From: Thermoguttaceae bacterium
GTDB taxonomy: Bacteria > Planctomycetota > Planctomycetia > Pirellulales > Thermoguttaceae
Assembly (NCBI GenBank): GCA_017447865.1
Contig: JAFSMO010000027.1
Span: 1-64,000 of the forward strand
DNA: 64,000 bases
Direction: 5' to 3'
Under the pieces are notes generated by a model. That model searched no databases. It was not told where the DNA came from and worked only from the letters and a program-made list of their open reading frames with translations. This document shows positions 30,535 to 39,800 of this stretch, piece after piece. Numbering within the stretch: the stretch's first letter is position 1; every line of letters starts with the position of its first letter. The position numbers and the translations under genes are program-made.

Positions 30535-32496
30535 ATGCAAGGAGTTTCGACGGGATTAGTCGGGAAAATTCGGGGATCAGTCGATTTCATCACGACGCAG
30601 GGCAAACTGGCACGCTGGTACCAGCAGCTTCAGGTAATTAATTCCCTGGAATCGAAGTACATGGCATTCAGCAATGGCCGGATCCGTAAAGAGGGCCTTT
30701 CGCTGCGGCACCGTGCGCGGAGCGGCGAGCCTCTGGCCCGAATCCTCCCGGAAGCGTTTGCGCTCGTTCGCGAGGCAGCACGACGTACCTGCGGAATGCG
30801 CCACTACGACGTCCAGCTTCTGGGCGGAATCGCGATTTTTCACCGGTCCATCGTCGAGATGCAGACGGGGGAAGGAAAAACCCTCACCGCCACCGCGCCG
30901 ATGTTCCTTTATGCGCTGGCTGGCCGTGGAGCACTCCTGGCCACGGTGAACGACTACCTCGCGAAACGTGACGCGCAATTGATGGGGCCCGTTTACAAAG
31001 CAGTCGGGATGAACGTCGGAATCATTCAGTCTCAGATGCAGACCTCCGAACGGGCGAAAGCCTACGCCTGCGACATTACGTATGGGACCGCGAACGAGTT
31101 CGGTTTCGATTTCCTCCGCGACCGACTCCTTCTGCGCAAGATTCAGGAAGGCCAGAACGACCTGATCGGTGCCATGATGAACCAGGGCTTCGGGAAAGGC
31201 GGAGGCGATAAACCGGTGCAGCGTGATCCTTTCTTCGCGCTGGTGGACGAGGCGGACAGTATTTTGATCGACGAGGCGCGTACGCCGCTGATCATCAGCG
31301 CCATCCCGGGTGAGGCCGAGAAGATCCAGGTCGCGACGTACAAATGGTGCGCGGAACACGCGCTCGATTTTGAGGAAGACGTCGATTACGAGTGGGACGA
31401 AGATAAAAAGTCCGCCGAGCTGACCCGGAAAGGCCGCGCCAAGGTCCGAAACCTTGAGAAGCCGCCGATCCTCGATACCGTGGGAATGTTCGATCTTTAT
31501 ACGTTCACGGAACGTGCGGTGAAAGTCCAGCGGGAATTTCATCTGGACCGCCAGTACGTCGTGCGCGACGGCGAGATCGTGATCGTGGACGAATTCACCG
31601 GCCGACTTTCCGAGGGACGCAAATGGCGTGATGGGATCCACCAGGCGATCGAGGCGAAAGAAAACCTTGAGGTCACCGTCGCGACGGGGCAGGCGGCCCG
31701 AATCACGATCCAGGACTTTTTCCTCCGCTTCGAGAACGTGGCGGGAATGACCGGAACCGCGGCCGCGAGCCGGAAGGAACTCAAGAAAATTTACCAGTGC
31801 CAGTTCGTGCCGATCCCGACGAACAAACCGCCGCAGCGTGTGCAGCTTCCGACGCAGATTTACGGGAACAGCGACGCGAAGTACCGCGCCATCGTGAACG
31901 AGATTGCCGACCTGCACGCCGAGGGGCGTCCGGTGCTGATCGGAACCCGTTCGATCGACAAATCGTTGATCCTCGCGAAGCTGCTCGACGAGAAGAACAT
32001 TGAGTACCAGATCCTCAACGCATACCACGTGGAGGAAGAAGCGGAAATCATCGCCCAAGCGGGTCAGCGCGGCAAAGTGACCGTTTCGACCAACATGGCC
32101 GGGCGCGGAACCGACATTCGGCTTGGTGAAGGCGTCGATGAACTCGGCGGCCTTCACGTGATTTGCACGGAGATGCACGAGTCGGCCCGAATTGACCGCC
32201 AGCTCATTGGACGCTGCGGCCGTCAGGGGGACCCGGGGTCGTATCGCCAGTACCTCGCACTGGACGACGAACTGATTTTGACCGGTTTTGGCCCCAAAAA
32301 GGCGAAACGCATGGAAAAGCGCGGCGCGAATACCGAAGCCCGGTTTGATTCCTACGAGGGAATGTTCCGCCGTGCCCAGAAAAAAGTCGAGAAAAAGCAT
32401 TTCCGCCAGCGTAAGGCCCTGATGTATTTCGAGAAACAGCGCAAAAAAATGCAGCGCGAAATGGGGCAGGACCCGTACCTCGATTCCACGAATTAA
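30535..32496 (+). CDS. short SecA-type preprotein translocase ATPase
   Basis: This 653-aa protein is a SecA-family motor. It has Walker A MQTGEGKT, ITYGTANEFGFDFLRD, the DEAD-type Walker B LVDEADSILIDEARTPLIIS, the preprotein cross-linking segment, IQDFFLRFENVAGMTGTA, NMAGRGTDIRLGEGV, and RIDRQLIGRCGRQGDPGS. Canonical SecA is ~830-900 residues. Here the N-terminal part is shortened and the C-terminal helical wing/scaffold and zinc-binding tail are largely missing; it ends soon after motor domain 2 in a Lys-rich helix. It is probably an accessory SecA (SecA2-like) for specific substrates; a full-length SecA must be encoded elsewhere. ATG 30535 with GGGAG upstream is chosen over the frame start at 30412, which lies before the promoter. 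Confidence 0.85.
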   Translation: MQGVSTGLVGKIRGSVDFITTQGKLARWYQQLQVINSLESKYMAFSNGRIRKEGLSLRHRARSGEPLARILPEAFALVREAARRTCGMRHYDVQLLGGIAIFHRSIVEMQTGEGKTLTATAPMFLYALAGRGALLATVNDYLAKRDAQLMGPVYKAVGMNVGIIQSQMQTSERAKAYACDITYGTANEFGFDFLRDRLLLRKIQEGQNDLIGAMMNQGFGKGGGDKPVQRDPFFALVDEADSILIDEARTPLIISAIPGEAEKIQVATYKWCAEHALDFEEDVDYEWDEDKKSAELTRKGRAKVRNLEKPPILDTVGMFDLYTFTERAVKVQREFHLDRQYVVRDGEIVIVDEFTGRLSEGRKWRDGIHQAIEAKENLEVTVATGQAARITIQDFFLRFENVAGMTGTAAASRKELKKIYQCQFVPIPTNKPPQRVQLPTQIYGNSDAKYRAIVNEIADLHAEGRPVLIGTRSIDKSLILAKLLDEKNIEYQILNAYHVEEEAEIIAQAGQRGKVTVSTNMAGRGTDIRLGEGVDELGGLHVICTEMHESARIDRQLIGRCGRQGDPGSYRQYLALDDELILTGFGPKKAKRMEKRGANTEARFDSYEGMFRRAQKKVEKKHFRQRKALMYFEKQRKKMQREMGQDPYLDSTN

Positions 32497-32498
32497 TC

Positions 32499-32587
32499 AT
32501 CCGTGGTGGTTTAACCTGGTGCGTAATTCCGCGCTCCGCGCTCCATTACCGCCTCCCATTTCAACTCCACACTCCACACTCCTAACT
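32499..32587. repeat. inverted GGCGGTAATGGAG unit joined to a GTGGAG word
   Basis: The segment 32499-32557 is the reverse complement of the 63-bp unit found three times at 18798-18975, including GGCGC-like ends and the GCGC-TCC-GCGC core. It is followed at 32559-32587 by ACTCCACACTCCACACTCC, the inverse of the word at 285-316. It fills the gap between secA and the kinase. Confidence 0.85.
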
Positions 32588-32597
32588 AAAAAAAAAC

Positions 32598-34553
32598 GTG
32601 CCTGGTTCAACTCCAACCCATTTTGGTCCTTTTGAAGTCGTGAGCCGCCTTGGTCGAGGCGGTATGGGGACGGTCTATCGCGGTATTCACGTAAAGACGC
32701 GGGTTCCGGTCGCGATCAAAATGCTGGCGGAGCCTCTGGCGGACGATGAAAACTTCCGTCAGCGGTTTAACAAAGAGATCGAGGCCCTGCGCCAGCTGCG
32801 CCACCCGAATATCGTGCGGCTTTTGGGGTACGGTCAGGAGGATGATTCTTACTACTACGTGATGGAACTGGTGGAAGGGCATTCGCTTGAGGAGGAACTG
32901 CGCAGCGGGCGGCGTTTTACCTGGCGCGAAACTCTTTCCATGGCGGTTCAGATCGCCTCGGCGCTGAACTGCGCCCATAATCACGGGATCATTCACCGAG
33001 ACCTGAAACCCGCGAACCTGATGCTTGCCGAAAACGGCATCGTGAAGCTTTCCGATTTCGGGATCGCGACGCTTTTCGGGTCGAGCAAGATCACGAATGC
33101 GGGCAACATCGTGGGGACGCTCAGCTACATGGCCCCGGAGCAGGCGCTCGGTCAGCCGACAAATATGCGCTCGGACCTTTTCAGTTTTGGAGCGGTTTTG
33201 ACGGCGCTCATGACGGGGAAACCGCCGTTCAAAGGCTCGACCCTTCCGGAAGTCCTGCACCAGCACGCCACGGCCCGAGCCCGGCGTCCGAGTCAGCTCG
33301 GGATCGATATTCCGGTGGAATTCGACGAACTGATCGGCCGGCTTTTGGAACGCGACCCGGAAAAACGGCCGAAAAACGCCTACTTCGTGATGCGGCTTCT
33401 GGAGGCGATTCAGGAAGAAACCTCCGAGCAGAGTAAAGCCGGGCAGGGGACCGGGACCGGTTCGTCGGTGCTGGTTCCTCTTTCGACGGACGTTTTGCAG
33501 AAGAAGCTCAGTGAAAATCGCGGGAGCAGTGAGTCCGACCCCGAAGAGAAAATTCCCGAAGAATCCCCTGAATTAAGCCTGGAACTGGAACCGGAAACGG
33601 GAAAGGAAAACGCTCAGGACGTTTCTGAGGCAGAAGAAAAACCGGAGGAAAATCTGGACGAAACGCCCGCCGAGACGGATCTTTCGGTTTCGGCTTCCCA
33701 GACGGTGACGCTTGATGAGCCGAAAGGCCCGAAGCAGGAAGAAACGCCCAACACGGTAAGACCAAAGGAAACGTCTGCCGGTGAATCGCGGAGTTTTTTC
33801 AGGGAAGAAAAGGAGGAGCAGAAAAAAACGGCCGGGAGTGGTGAGTCTCCCTGGGCCGCGCTTCTGATGGTGCTCGTTCTTTCGGCGGTCTGTATTTTGT
33901 TCATCGCGCATTTGATTCGTGCGTGGGCGACCCCGCCGCCGGCGGATGATCTGTACGCGAAAATCATGGCGGAGGCGGAAAATGAGGATTCCATCACCAA
34001 ATCCAGTTTCATCCGAAACGTAAATATCTTCCTCTCCTGCTACTCGCAGGACCCGCGGGCGAAAAAAGTGCAGGAATTTCAGACCGAAATCGATTTGGAC
34101 CGGCTGGAACGTCAGCTGCTGCGTCATTCCCGCGGATCGTATTTTCGTTCCGTCCCGGCAATCGAACGCGACTACCTGAATGCCGTGCGCACGCTTCAGA
34201 CCCAGCCGGAAGTCGCGGTTCAGAAACTGGAAGATTTTATTTGCTTCTACGAGGCGTCATGTGATACACTGAAGAAAAATCCGGACTTTTCGCGTGAGGA
34301 GCTCCTGAAGAATATGCGCTACCTCGAAGTGGCGCGGCGTCAGGTTTTCCGCATCCGTCAGGTTTTCGCGGCCGAAAAGGAAGAACGAAGAAAAATTCTG
34401 GAGCAGGAGGTGGAACATACGCTGGAACTGCTTCGGTCGGATTTGCCCGAGGACGTGGAGCGTGGGGAGAAACTCCGTGAAGCGACGCTGGATCTTTACC
34501 AAACCCGCGAGCCGGATCTGGTCGCGCCGCTGCTGGAGCAGAAAGTAGAATGA
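32598..34553 (+). CDS. membrane Ser/Thr protein kinase (Hanks type)
   Basis: This 651-aa protein has an N-terminal eukaryotic-like kinase domain (~11-275): glycine loop LGRGGMG (18-24), Lys41 in AIKML, catalytic HRDLKPAN (133-140), DFG (153-155) and APE (179-181). A long acidic, Glu/Pro-rich linker (~280-415) leads to one transmembrane helix (~418-440, LLMVLVLSAVCILFIAHLI). A helical extracytoplasmic domain (~445-651) follows, with no recognised sensor fold. It probably senses an envelope signal and phosphorylates cytoplasmic targets. The start is GTG at 32598, with no good ribosome binding site; an intergenic repeat ends ten bases upstream, and no ATG exists before the glycine loop. Confidence 0.9.
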   Translation: MPGSTPTHFGPFEVVSRLGRGGMGTVYRGIHVKTRVPVAIKMLAEPLADDENFRQRFNKEIEALRQLRHPNIVRLLGYGQEDDSYYYVMELVEGHSLEEELRSGRRFTWRETLSMAVQIASALNCAHNHGIIHRDLKPANLMLAENGIVKLSDFGIATLFGSSKITNAGNIVGTLSYMAPEQALGQPTNMRSDLFSFGAVLTALMTGKPPFKGSTLPEVLHQHATARARRPSQLGIDIPVEFDELIGRLLERDPEKRPKNAYFVMRLLEAIQEETSEQSKAGQGTGTGSSVLVPLSTDVLQKKLSENRGSSESDPEEKIPEESPELSLELEPETGKENAQDVSEAEEKPEENLDETPAETDLSVSASQTVTLDEPKGPKQEETPNTVRPKETSAGESRSFFREEKEEQKKTAGSGESPWAALLMVLVLSAVCILFIAHLIRAWATPPPADDLYAKIMAEAENEDSITKSSFIRNVNIFLSCYSQDPRAKKVQEFQTEIDLDRLERQLLRHSRGSYFRSVPAIERDYLNAVRTLQTQPEVAVQKLEDFICFYEASCDTLKKNPDFSREELLKNMRYLEVARRQVFRIRQVFAAEKEERRKILEQEVEHTLELLRSDLPEDVERGEKLREATLDLYQTREPDLVAPLLEQKVE

Positions 34554-34556
34554 AGA

Positions 34557-34584
34557 CGGCGGAGGCGTGCTTTTTCCTCCGCCG
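34557..34584. terminator. convergent hairpin terminator
   Basis: CGGCGGAGG (34557-34565) pairs with CCTCCGCCG (34576-34584). It lies three bases past the kinase stop and ~11 bases past the end of the converging gene, so it can serve both. Confidence 0.65.
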
Positions 34585-34595
34585 CGGTTTCATCT

Positions 34596-35705
34596 TCAGG
34601 CGTCTTCTTCGCTTTCTTCATCTTCTTCGGCGTTTTTGCTCGCCTCGCGCTCTTCTTTCAGCAGTTCTTTGCGGTCGAGCGTCGGCGTTCTGAACGGCCG
34701 GTCGCGTTTGAGGTCTGAGTTCCAGATGCTGCAGAACGTGTTCACGTCCTGAACGAGCTGGAAGTCGTACATTCCGACGCACAGGAAATCGGCGCCGGCT
34801 TCCAGCGCGTTCCGGAAACCCTCCTCCGGACGCAGTGCGCCCGCGGCCAGCACCTTGAACGCGATCCACGCTTCCTGGCGGTCTTTCATCCACTCGCGGG
34901 TTTCGTCCGGCTTCCGGCAGAAAATATTATCGTGCTCCGTCTCGGCCTTGGCAGACCAGTAATTGTGATGGTGGAAGGTTTTCATCCAGAAATCCGGCTG
35001 AACCCCCGTCGTGACGGCGGCGCGAAGCGTCTCGATCCGGTGCGCACCGATCCCGCACGGCAGACCCGCGTCACGGATGATCTGCATCGCCTTCGGGAAA
35101 AGGTCCAGTTTCCCTTCCCGAACGATCCGGTCAGACGTTTCGCCCTGAATGTAACACGCGGCCGACCCGACATCAATCGCGTGTTTTACCGTGTCGAGCA
35201 AATTTTCCGGCGGGCAGCCCAGGTCGGCGATGAACTGCATTTTGCCTTTGGTCCACTTCCAGTAGCCTTTCACGAGGTTGAAAAGACTGTAGTGGCCAAG
35301 GAACGTGTTGATCCCGCACTGCTCGGCAAGGTAAAACGTTTCGTAAACCTTCTGCTCAGTATGGTACGCTTTGATCAGGTCGGAGACGTAGATCAGATCG
35401 CGGGCGTGCGCCCAGCCGCCGATGAGGTTTCCGCCGAGGATCATCCGGCTGACGTTCAGGTTCCCGATGCGCGACATGGGAACCTTTTCCTTCAGGTGCG
35501 GCCGCTTCGGCGGCGTGAAACTCGTGCGGGTCGCGCCCGATTCGCCCTGAATGGACTCTTTTTTCGCGCCGGCGGTTTCTTCTGCGAGGCATTTTTCCTC
35601 GAAACTTCGGAGGACGGAGACGGATGCGACGCCCGCGGCGGGGATCATCGCCAATTTGCGCAGCGCTTCGCGCCGGTTCGGCTGGTGGGAGTTTTCTTCG
35701 TTCAT
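34596..35705 (-). CDS. Tat-signal TIM-barrel protein (aldo/keto-reductase-like)
   Basis: This 369-aa protein starts MNEENSHQPNRREALRKLAMIPAAG; N-R-R-E-A-L followed by an Ala-rich hydrophobic stretch is a twin-arginine-type signal. The mature part (~75-340) alternates strands and helices like a TIM barrel: IGNLNVSRMILGGNLIGGWAHARD, AEQCGINTFLGHYS, GLPCGIGAHRIETL and EAGADFLCVGMYD. The opening strand (V-S-R-M-I-L-G-G-N) resembles aldo/keto reductases, but the usual catalytic Asp-Tyr-Lys-His set is not evident, so the enzymatic role is open. The tail is strongly acidic. ATG 35705 is chosen over the frame start at 35792 because the Tat signal begins there. Confidence 0.7.
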   Translation of the reverse strand: MNEENSHQPNRREALRKLAMIPAAGVASVSVLRSFEEKCLAEETAGAKKESIQGESGATRTSFTPPKRPHLKEKVPMSRIGNLNVSRMILGGNLIGGWAHARDLIYVSDLIKAYHTEQKVYETFYLAEQCGINTFLGHYSLFNLVKGYWKWTKGKMQFIADLGCPPENLLDTVKHAIDVGSAACYIQGETSDRIVREGKLDLFPKAMQIIRDAGLPCGIGAHRIETLRAAVTTGVQPDFWMKTFHHHNYWSAKAETEHDNIFCRKPDETREWMKDRQEAWIAFKVLAAGALRPEEGFRNALEAGADFLCVGMYDFQLVQDVNTFCSIWNSDLKRDRPFRTPTLDRKELLKEEREASKNAEEDEESEEDA

Positions 35706-35853
35706 GATGAAATGGGGAACTGAGAGATAAATATTTGCGACAAAATTTAATACGTTTTCATCAATTATACTCAACCCACGGCTCTTTGTCAAGGTTTTTC
35801 AGGTCCCGTTTCAAAAAAAAGAAAGAAATATTTGTTTTTTTGGGAAATTCTGC

Positions 35854-35881
35854 TTGCATTTTTAAGCGAGACGGATATAAT
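35854..35881 (+). promoter_or_regulatory. promoter of the third DUF1559 gene
   Basis: TTGCAT (35854-35859) and a perfect TATAAT (35876-35881) are 16 bases apart, ~50 bases before ATG 35933. Confidence 0.7.
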
Positions 35882-35932
35882 ATATAAAAAGAATTGGTAT
35901 TTGTAACTTTTTACAGGACCTCAGGCCTGATC

Positions 35933-36934
35933 ATGAACAAAAAAGGTTTTACGCTCGTTGAGCTGCTCGTCGTTATTGCGATTATTGGTATGCTGGTGGG
36001 GCTGCTGCTCCCGGCAGTTCAGATGGCCAGAGAATCCGCGCGCCGGATGCAGTGCACCAACAAACTGAAGCAGATCGGGACCGCTACGCATAATTTTATC
36101 TCGGCGCATAATGAATTGCCGCCAGCTTCTGGCCCGACCTATTACGACAAACATCCGACCCAATACTGGAAGGGGTATAACGATTACAGCGTTCACGCGT
36201 ATCTGCTTCCGTACCTGGACCAGAAGCCGCTTTTCGAAATGATCGATTTTGATAAAGGGTACATGGGTTTTGTTGCTACGGCGACTGGTAAAAGTGTGCT
36301 TATGACGGAGATCTCGACCTTCCTTTGCCCGAGCTGGGGGGAAGCCAGTGTGTGTGAATCAGGTGCTTCGTATGAAAAAGGCGCGCTGAAAACCTACGAT
36401 GCGGTGAACGGTGCATACATCACCGCGGCGGATAATAACGGCGTGAAAGATTCTGAAAAGTTCAAGATCCCGGTCGGAAAAGAATCGTGGTACGGGAAGA
36501 TCCCCGATAACGGGATGATCCGGTTTGGAGAAAATACCCCGATCTCACTCATAAAAGATGGGATGAGCAATACATTAATGTTCGGTGAAATGATCCAGAT
36601 CGATGGAGCCGGAGGCCAGCACAGCAAATATCCGGGCGGTAATCGGCCGTGGCTCTTTGGCTGCCACGATAATACGTCCCGGACGCTTTACTGCGCGAAG
36701 GCGGTCCGCTGGGGGCTGAATCAGGAGTGTACCCGTAACGACCAGGGCACGACCAAAACCAGCGTGCCGTTCAACCATTTCCCGTTCCGCTCATCGCACT
36801 CGGATGGTGTAACGTTTGCGTTTGGCGATGCGAGTGTGCATTATCTGGATGACGAAATCGATTTGCTGATTTTGAAGCGTCTTGCGACTCGTGACGGAGG
36901 AGAAGTGATCGACATGGATAAAGCAGTTAAATAA
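35933..36934 (+). CDS. DUF1559 protein with pilin-type N-terminus
   Basis: This 333-aa protein starts [18 protein letters not shown], a textbook prepilin leader (basic MNKKG then FTLVE). The DUF1559 domain follows (MQCTNKLKQIGTATHNFIS near residue 40) and ends with the family box SSHSDGVTFAFGDASVHYLDD. It is the third copy in the window. ATG 35933 is preferred because the frame extension to 35894 reads as leader and the promoter is close. A hairpin terminator follows. Role unknown; likely exported through a type II/type IV pilus-like system. Confidence 0.92.
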   Translation: MNKKGFTLVELLVVIAIIGMLVGLLLPAVQMARESARRMQCTNKLKQIGTATHNFISAHNELPPASGPTYYDKHPTQYWKGYNDYSVHAYLLPYLDQKPLFEMIDFDKGYMGFVATATGKSVLMTEISTFLCPSWGEASVCESGASYEKGALKTYDAVNGAYITAADNNGVKDSEKFKIPVGKESWYGKIPDNGMIRFGENTPISLIKDGMSNTLMFGEMIQIDGAGGQHSKYPGGNRPWLFGCHDNTSRTLYCAKAVRWGLNQECTRNDQGTTKTSVPFNHFPFRSSHSDGVTFAFGDASVHYLDDEIDLLILKRLATRDGGEVIDMDKAVK

Positions 36935-36946
36935 GCAGAAATAAAA

Positions 36947-36975
36947 ACGGGGGTCAAAAGGCCCCCGTAATTGTT
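36947..36975 (+). terminator. terminator after the third DUF1559 gene
   Basis: ACGGGGG (36947-36953) pairs with CCCCCGT (36962-36968), followed by AATTGTTTTC, 12 bases past the stop codon. Confidence 0.75.
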
Positions 36976-36989
36976 TTCAGGTTTTTTAA

Positions 36990-37166
36990 TTATTTAATCT
37001 CTAAATCGTCGTTAAGAGCTTCGTCTGTAATCGCCTTGACTTTCCCAAGGTATTCATCCAGAACCAGAGTGATTTTCTTTTCCAGCTCATCCAGTTTTGC
37101 CACGACTTCATCGTGACGGCTGGAAAGTTCCTGAAGGTAATCGACTTCTGCCGTTTCGCTGCTCAT
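36990..37166 (-). CDS. 58-aa coiled-coil protein
   Basis: A short gene on the minus strand encodes 58 residues beginning MSSETAEVDYLQELSSRHDE and ending NDDLEIK. The central part (VAKLDELEKKITLVLDEYLGKV) has leucine/valine heptads and should form a coiled coil; the protein is acidic and has no signal peptide or membrane segment. GAGG lies 5 bases before the ATG, which with the clean heptads is the reason to call it real. No family is recognised. It lies between a convergent DUF1559 gene and the DUF11-like gene. Confidence 0.65.
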   Translation of the reverse strand: MSSETAEVDYLQELSSRHDEVVAKLDELEKKITLVLDEYLGKVKAITDEALNDDLEIK

Positions 37167-37348
37167 TTTCGCCTCTTTTCTAAAACCATTCTCAAAGTGA
37201 AAAACTTTCTTGTTTTATCGGCTTTACGTCTGCTTTTTCCCCAACGTCCCGGGGGAGCACGAGGTGAAAAATGTAAATTTCTTCCCGGTTAAAACAATCG
37301 GAAAATCTGAAAAGAGTTTGATGATGAGCAGGATTTTAACGAATATGA

Positions 37349-37378
37349 CAGAGCACGGTCAAAAATGGCCGTGCTCTG
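37349..37378 (-). terminator. 10-bp hairpin downstream of the DUF11-like gene
   Basis: CAGAGCACGG (37349-37358) pairs perfectly with CCGTGCTCTG (37369-37378) with a 10-base loop. It lies ~75 bases after the stop of the minus-strand gene at 37455. No T-run follows, so it may stabilise the 3' end rather than terminate. Confidence 0.5.
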
Positions 37379-37454
37379 AAAGAAGCATCGATAAATCAAT
37401 CCCTTTTTGAAATTACGGTTGAGTCATTTCTTTTCGGGCCGTCTCCCCAGGGGG

Positions 37455-39800
37455 TTACCTGAAGATTGCCGTTCCCTGCTGGAGCAGATCCAGATGGTAC
37501 TGTTCGCTCTGGAGCTGGCAGCGAATCGGGTAATTTCCTCGATCGTTGACCTGCGCCTGAATTTGGAACGTCTGGCTTTCACCAGGGACCAGAGGCGGCA
37601 CGTTGAACATGACGATCCCGCCTTCGAGGATTTTCCCGCCGTTGAACGTGGCCTGAGGTTCAAAACCTTCCGAGAAGAAAACGAGCAGTTTTCCATCGTC
37701 GATTTTTTGGCTCCCCGTATTTACGAGGCGGATCTCATAAGTGCCTGGTTCGGAAATCGTCAGGGCACCGGAAGGAAGGTTCAGCTCCATTTGGACGTTT
37801 GCTACGCCTTCGATGTGAAGCGGGATCTTCGCTTCGGAAATCGTCCTCGAGTTGGCGAGAATCCCGAGCGGAATGACCGGATCGCCTTCTTCTTTGATCT
37901 TAAGGTCGAGGAAGAAGTTTTGTGTTTCACCGGCCTGCAAGGGCAAAACGTTTAACGTCATCAGGCCCGAAGTGGGATCTTTCTCGACGGAATTCCGGGT
38001 TTCGCCAGCAAACTCCAGCTGGGGCGGAAGTTCCACACAGAGACGGCATCCTACAATCGGAACATTTCCGGAGTTGAACACTTCGACCGGGATTTTCTGT
38101 CTCATGCCCACGAAACAGGTTCCTGGATTCTCGCATCGAATTTGAATGTCGGTGAAATTCACGGTGATTTCCAGGTCACTCTGGCTGAAAATCCGGTTTT
38201 GGATCATCGCATCGACGTGAAGTTTTACCTTCTCACGGGACGCCGGCCTGATGTTCAGCTGAACTTCTTTCTTTTCGCCAGCGTTCAGGATCGGAATTCC
38301 CGGAACAAAGTATTTCTGGGACTGGCAGCCTTCCGCGCTGCAAATCAGATTCAGGTCCTTGATGGCACAGTTTCCGGTGTTGGTGACCTGAATGCTTACT
38401 TTGGTTTCCCTTCCTTCGAGGACGCAGTTCGGACCGATGATCTCCGTCCGGATTTCCGGTTCTTCCGAAACGATGGTCTGGTTGCTGGAAATCTGGAGGT
38501 TGCTCCACGAAACTTCAATATTTGCGGCGTTTTTCCGTTGAGGAACCACTTGAAGGATCATTTTTTCGTGAACTCCCGGTTCCAGGTCGCCGATGTACCA
38601 GGTGCAATTCTGGTCGTCCGAATTTTCTCCCGGAGCGATTTTGATGGTTCCTTTTTCGGATTCCATCTTGAGGACTTGCATCCAGAGGGGGATCCGGATT
38701 TCGACCGTGCTTTTCTCGGAAATGGCTTTGCTCGGGTTTACCACTTCAATTTCAAGCTGATTTTTTACTCCAGTGAGGAGATTTTCAGGAATGTACGTGT
38801 AAACCTTGAGCTCCGCCTGGTCTTCCTTTTTTACAATGGCGACTTGCCTCCCGATCCGGGAACCGATTTTGGCCCTCGAACTGCCAGGAGCCGCGGAAAG
38901 CGAACGGAATGAATTGCGGTTTGGGGAACCGGACTCGGCATTGGAGTCATCCGAATGGGGGGCAAGCCGCTGGGGGGAAACATTCAAAACCGGTTCGGTC
39001 TTGCACGTTTCGATGTAATCCAGGTCGGGAATGGTTTCGTTCCAATTTCCAAGTCCGGTTTCCTGCGGTTTTTCTGACCCATCTTTCGCCTCGGGATTGG
39101 CGGAGGTGGTGACCTCATTATTGATTGAACTCAGTATGGAATCGTCCTGATCCAGTACGAGGTTGGTTTTTTCCTTTTTTTCGCTGGAAGCGGTTTCAGT
39201 GGCGGCCTCATTTTTCGTTTCTTTGTTAACCTGGGAATCGCCGTCCTTGATGATTGCTTCTTCAGGAATTTCGGTATCCGAAAGGATCACAGCATCCGCC
39301 GGAATGTCTTTCGGGAGTTTGTCCCTGGAAATGTTTTGTTCCTTCGAGTCCTTTTCGGAAGGCGCAGAAACGATTTTTCCTCCAGAAGCCGTACCTTTCC
39401 CGCCGGAAGCCTTGACCTTCTGGGGATTTCCGTTTTCTTCCTTTTTCCCGAAGCCATTAAACAGTTTATCAAACGGTTTCCACGCTGGTTTCGAGGCGGC
39501 CGGTTTTGAGGCTTTGGGATCCTTGGTAATTACGACCGTTTTGGTCTGGCTGTTCCCCCCTGAATTCGATTGGGTCGCCGTTTTTCCGACCGAGGTTTCT
39601 TTCGAACTATGAAACGTCCCAAAGAAAGAACCAAATGGAGAGGAGGGTTCTGCCTTTTGCGTCTTTTGAGCGCTGGCGCGTGTTTGAGGTGGTTTTGCGT
39701 CCGCGTTTCCCGCACAGACGGCAAATGCAAGACTCAAAACGACGATAAACGTCACAAAATACAAAATGGAAATTTTACGTACTGGGTTAAACGTTTTCAT
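37455..39800 (-). CDS. exported DUF11/CARDB-like repeat protein
   Basis: This 781-aa protein has a signal peptide (ISILYFVTFIVVLSLAFAVCAG), then a Ser/Lys/Glu-rich disordered region (~35-300). From ~335 come about four Ig-like beta-sandwich repeats of ~110 residues. Strands such as NQLEIEVVNPSKA, TKVSIQVTNTGNCAIKDLNL, QKIPVEVFNSGNVPIVGCRL and GTYEIRLVNTGSQKIDDGKL match the DUF11/CARDB pattern (V-x-N-x-G). These repeats build stalks of surface or cell-wall-associated proteins. Single Cys pairs within repeats may form disulfides. No anchor (PEP-CTERM or LPXTG) is seen. It probably acts as an envelope scaffold or adhesin. Confidence 0.75.
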   Translation of the reverse strand: MKTFNPVRKISILYFVTFIVVLSLAFAVCAGNADAKPPQTRASAQKTQKAEPSSPFGSFFGTFHSSKETSVGKTATQSNSGGNSQTKTVVITKDPKASKPAASKPAWKPFDKLFNGFGKKEENGNPQKVKASGGKGTASGGKIVSAPSEKDSKEQNISRDKLPKDIPADAVILSDTEIPEEAIIKDGDSQVNKETKNEAATETASSEKKEKTNLVLDQDDSILSSINNEVTTSANPEAKDGSEKPQETGLGNWNETIPDLDYIETCKTEPVLNVSPQRLAPHSDDSNAESGSPNRNSFRSLSAAPGSSRAKIGSRIGRQVAIVKKEDQAELKVYTYIPENLLTGVKNQLEIEVVNPSKAISEKSTVEIRIPLWMQVLKMESEKGTIKIAPGENSDDQNCTWYIGDLEPGVHEKMILQVVPQRKNAANIEVSWSNLQISSNQTIVSEEPEIRTEIIGPNCVLEGRETKVSIQVTNTGNCAIKDLNLICSAEGCQSQKYFVPGIPILNAGEKKEVQLNIRPASREKVKLHVDAMIQNRIFSQSDLEITVNFTDIQIRCENPGTCFVGMRQKIPVEVFNSGNVPIVGCRLCVELPPQLEFAGETRNSVEKDPTSGLMTLNVLPLQAGETQNFFLDLKIKEEGDPVIPLGILANSRTISEAKIPLHIEGVANVQMELNLPSGALTISEPGTYEIRLVNTGSQKIDDGKLLVFFSEGFEPQATFNGGKILEGGIVMFNVPPLVPGESQTFQIQAQVNDRGNYPIRCQLQSEQYHLDLLQQGTAIFR

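Noticed and set aside
37210..37410. 66-codon plus-strand frame in the 37.2 kb gap
   Set aside because: No ribosome binding site, no recognisable composition, and it crosses the hairpin at 37349-37378.
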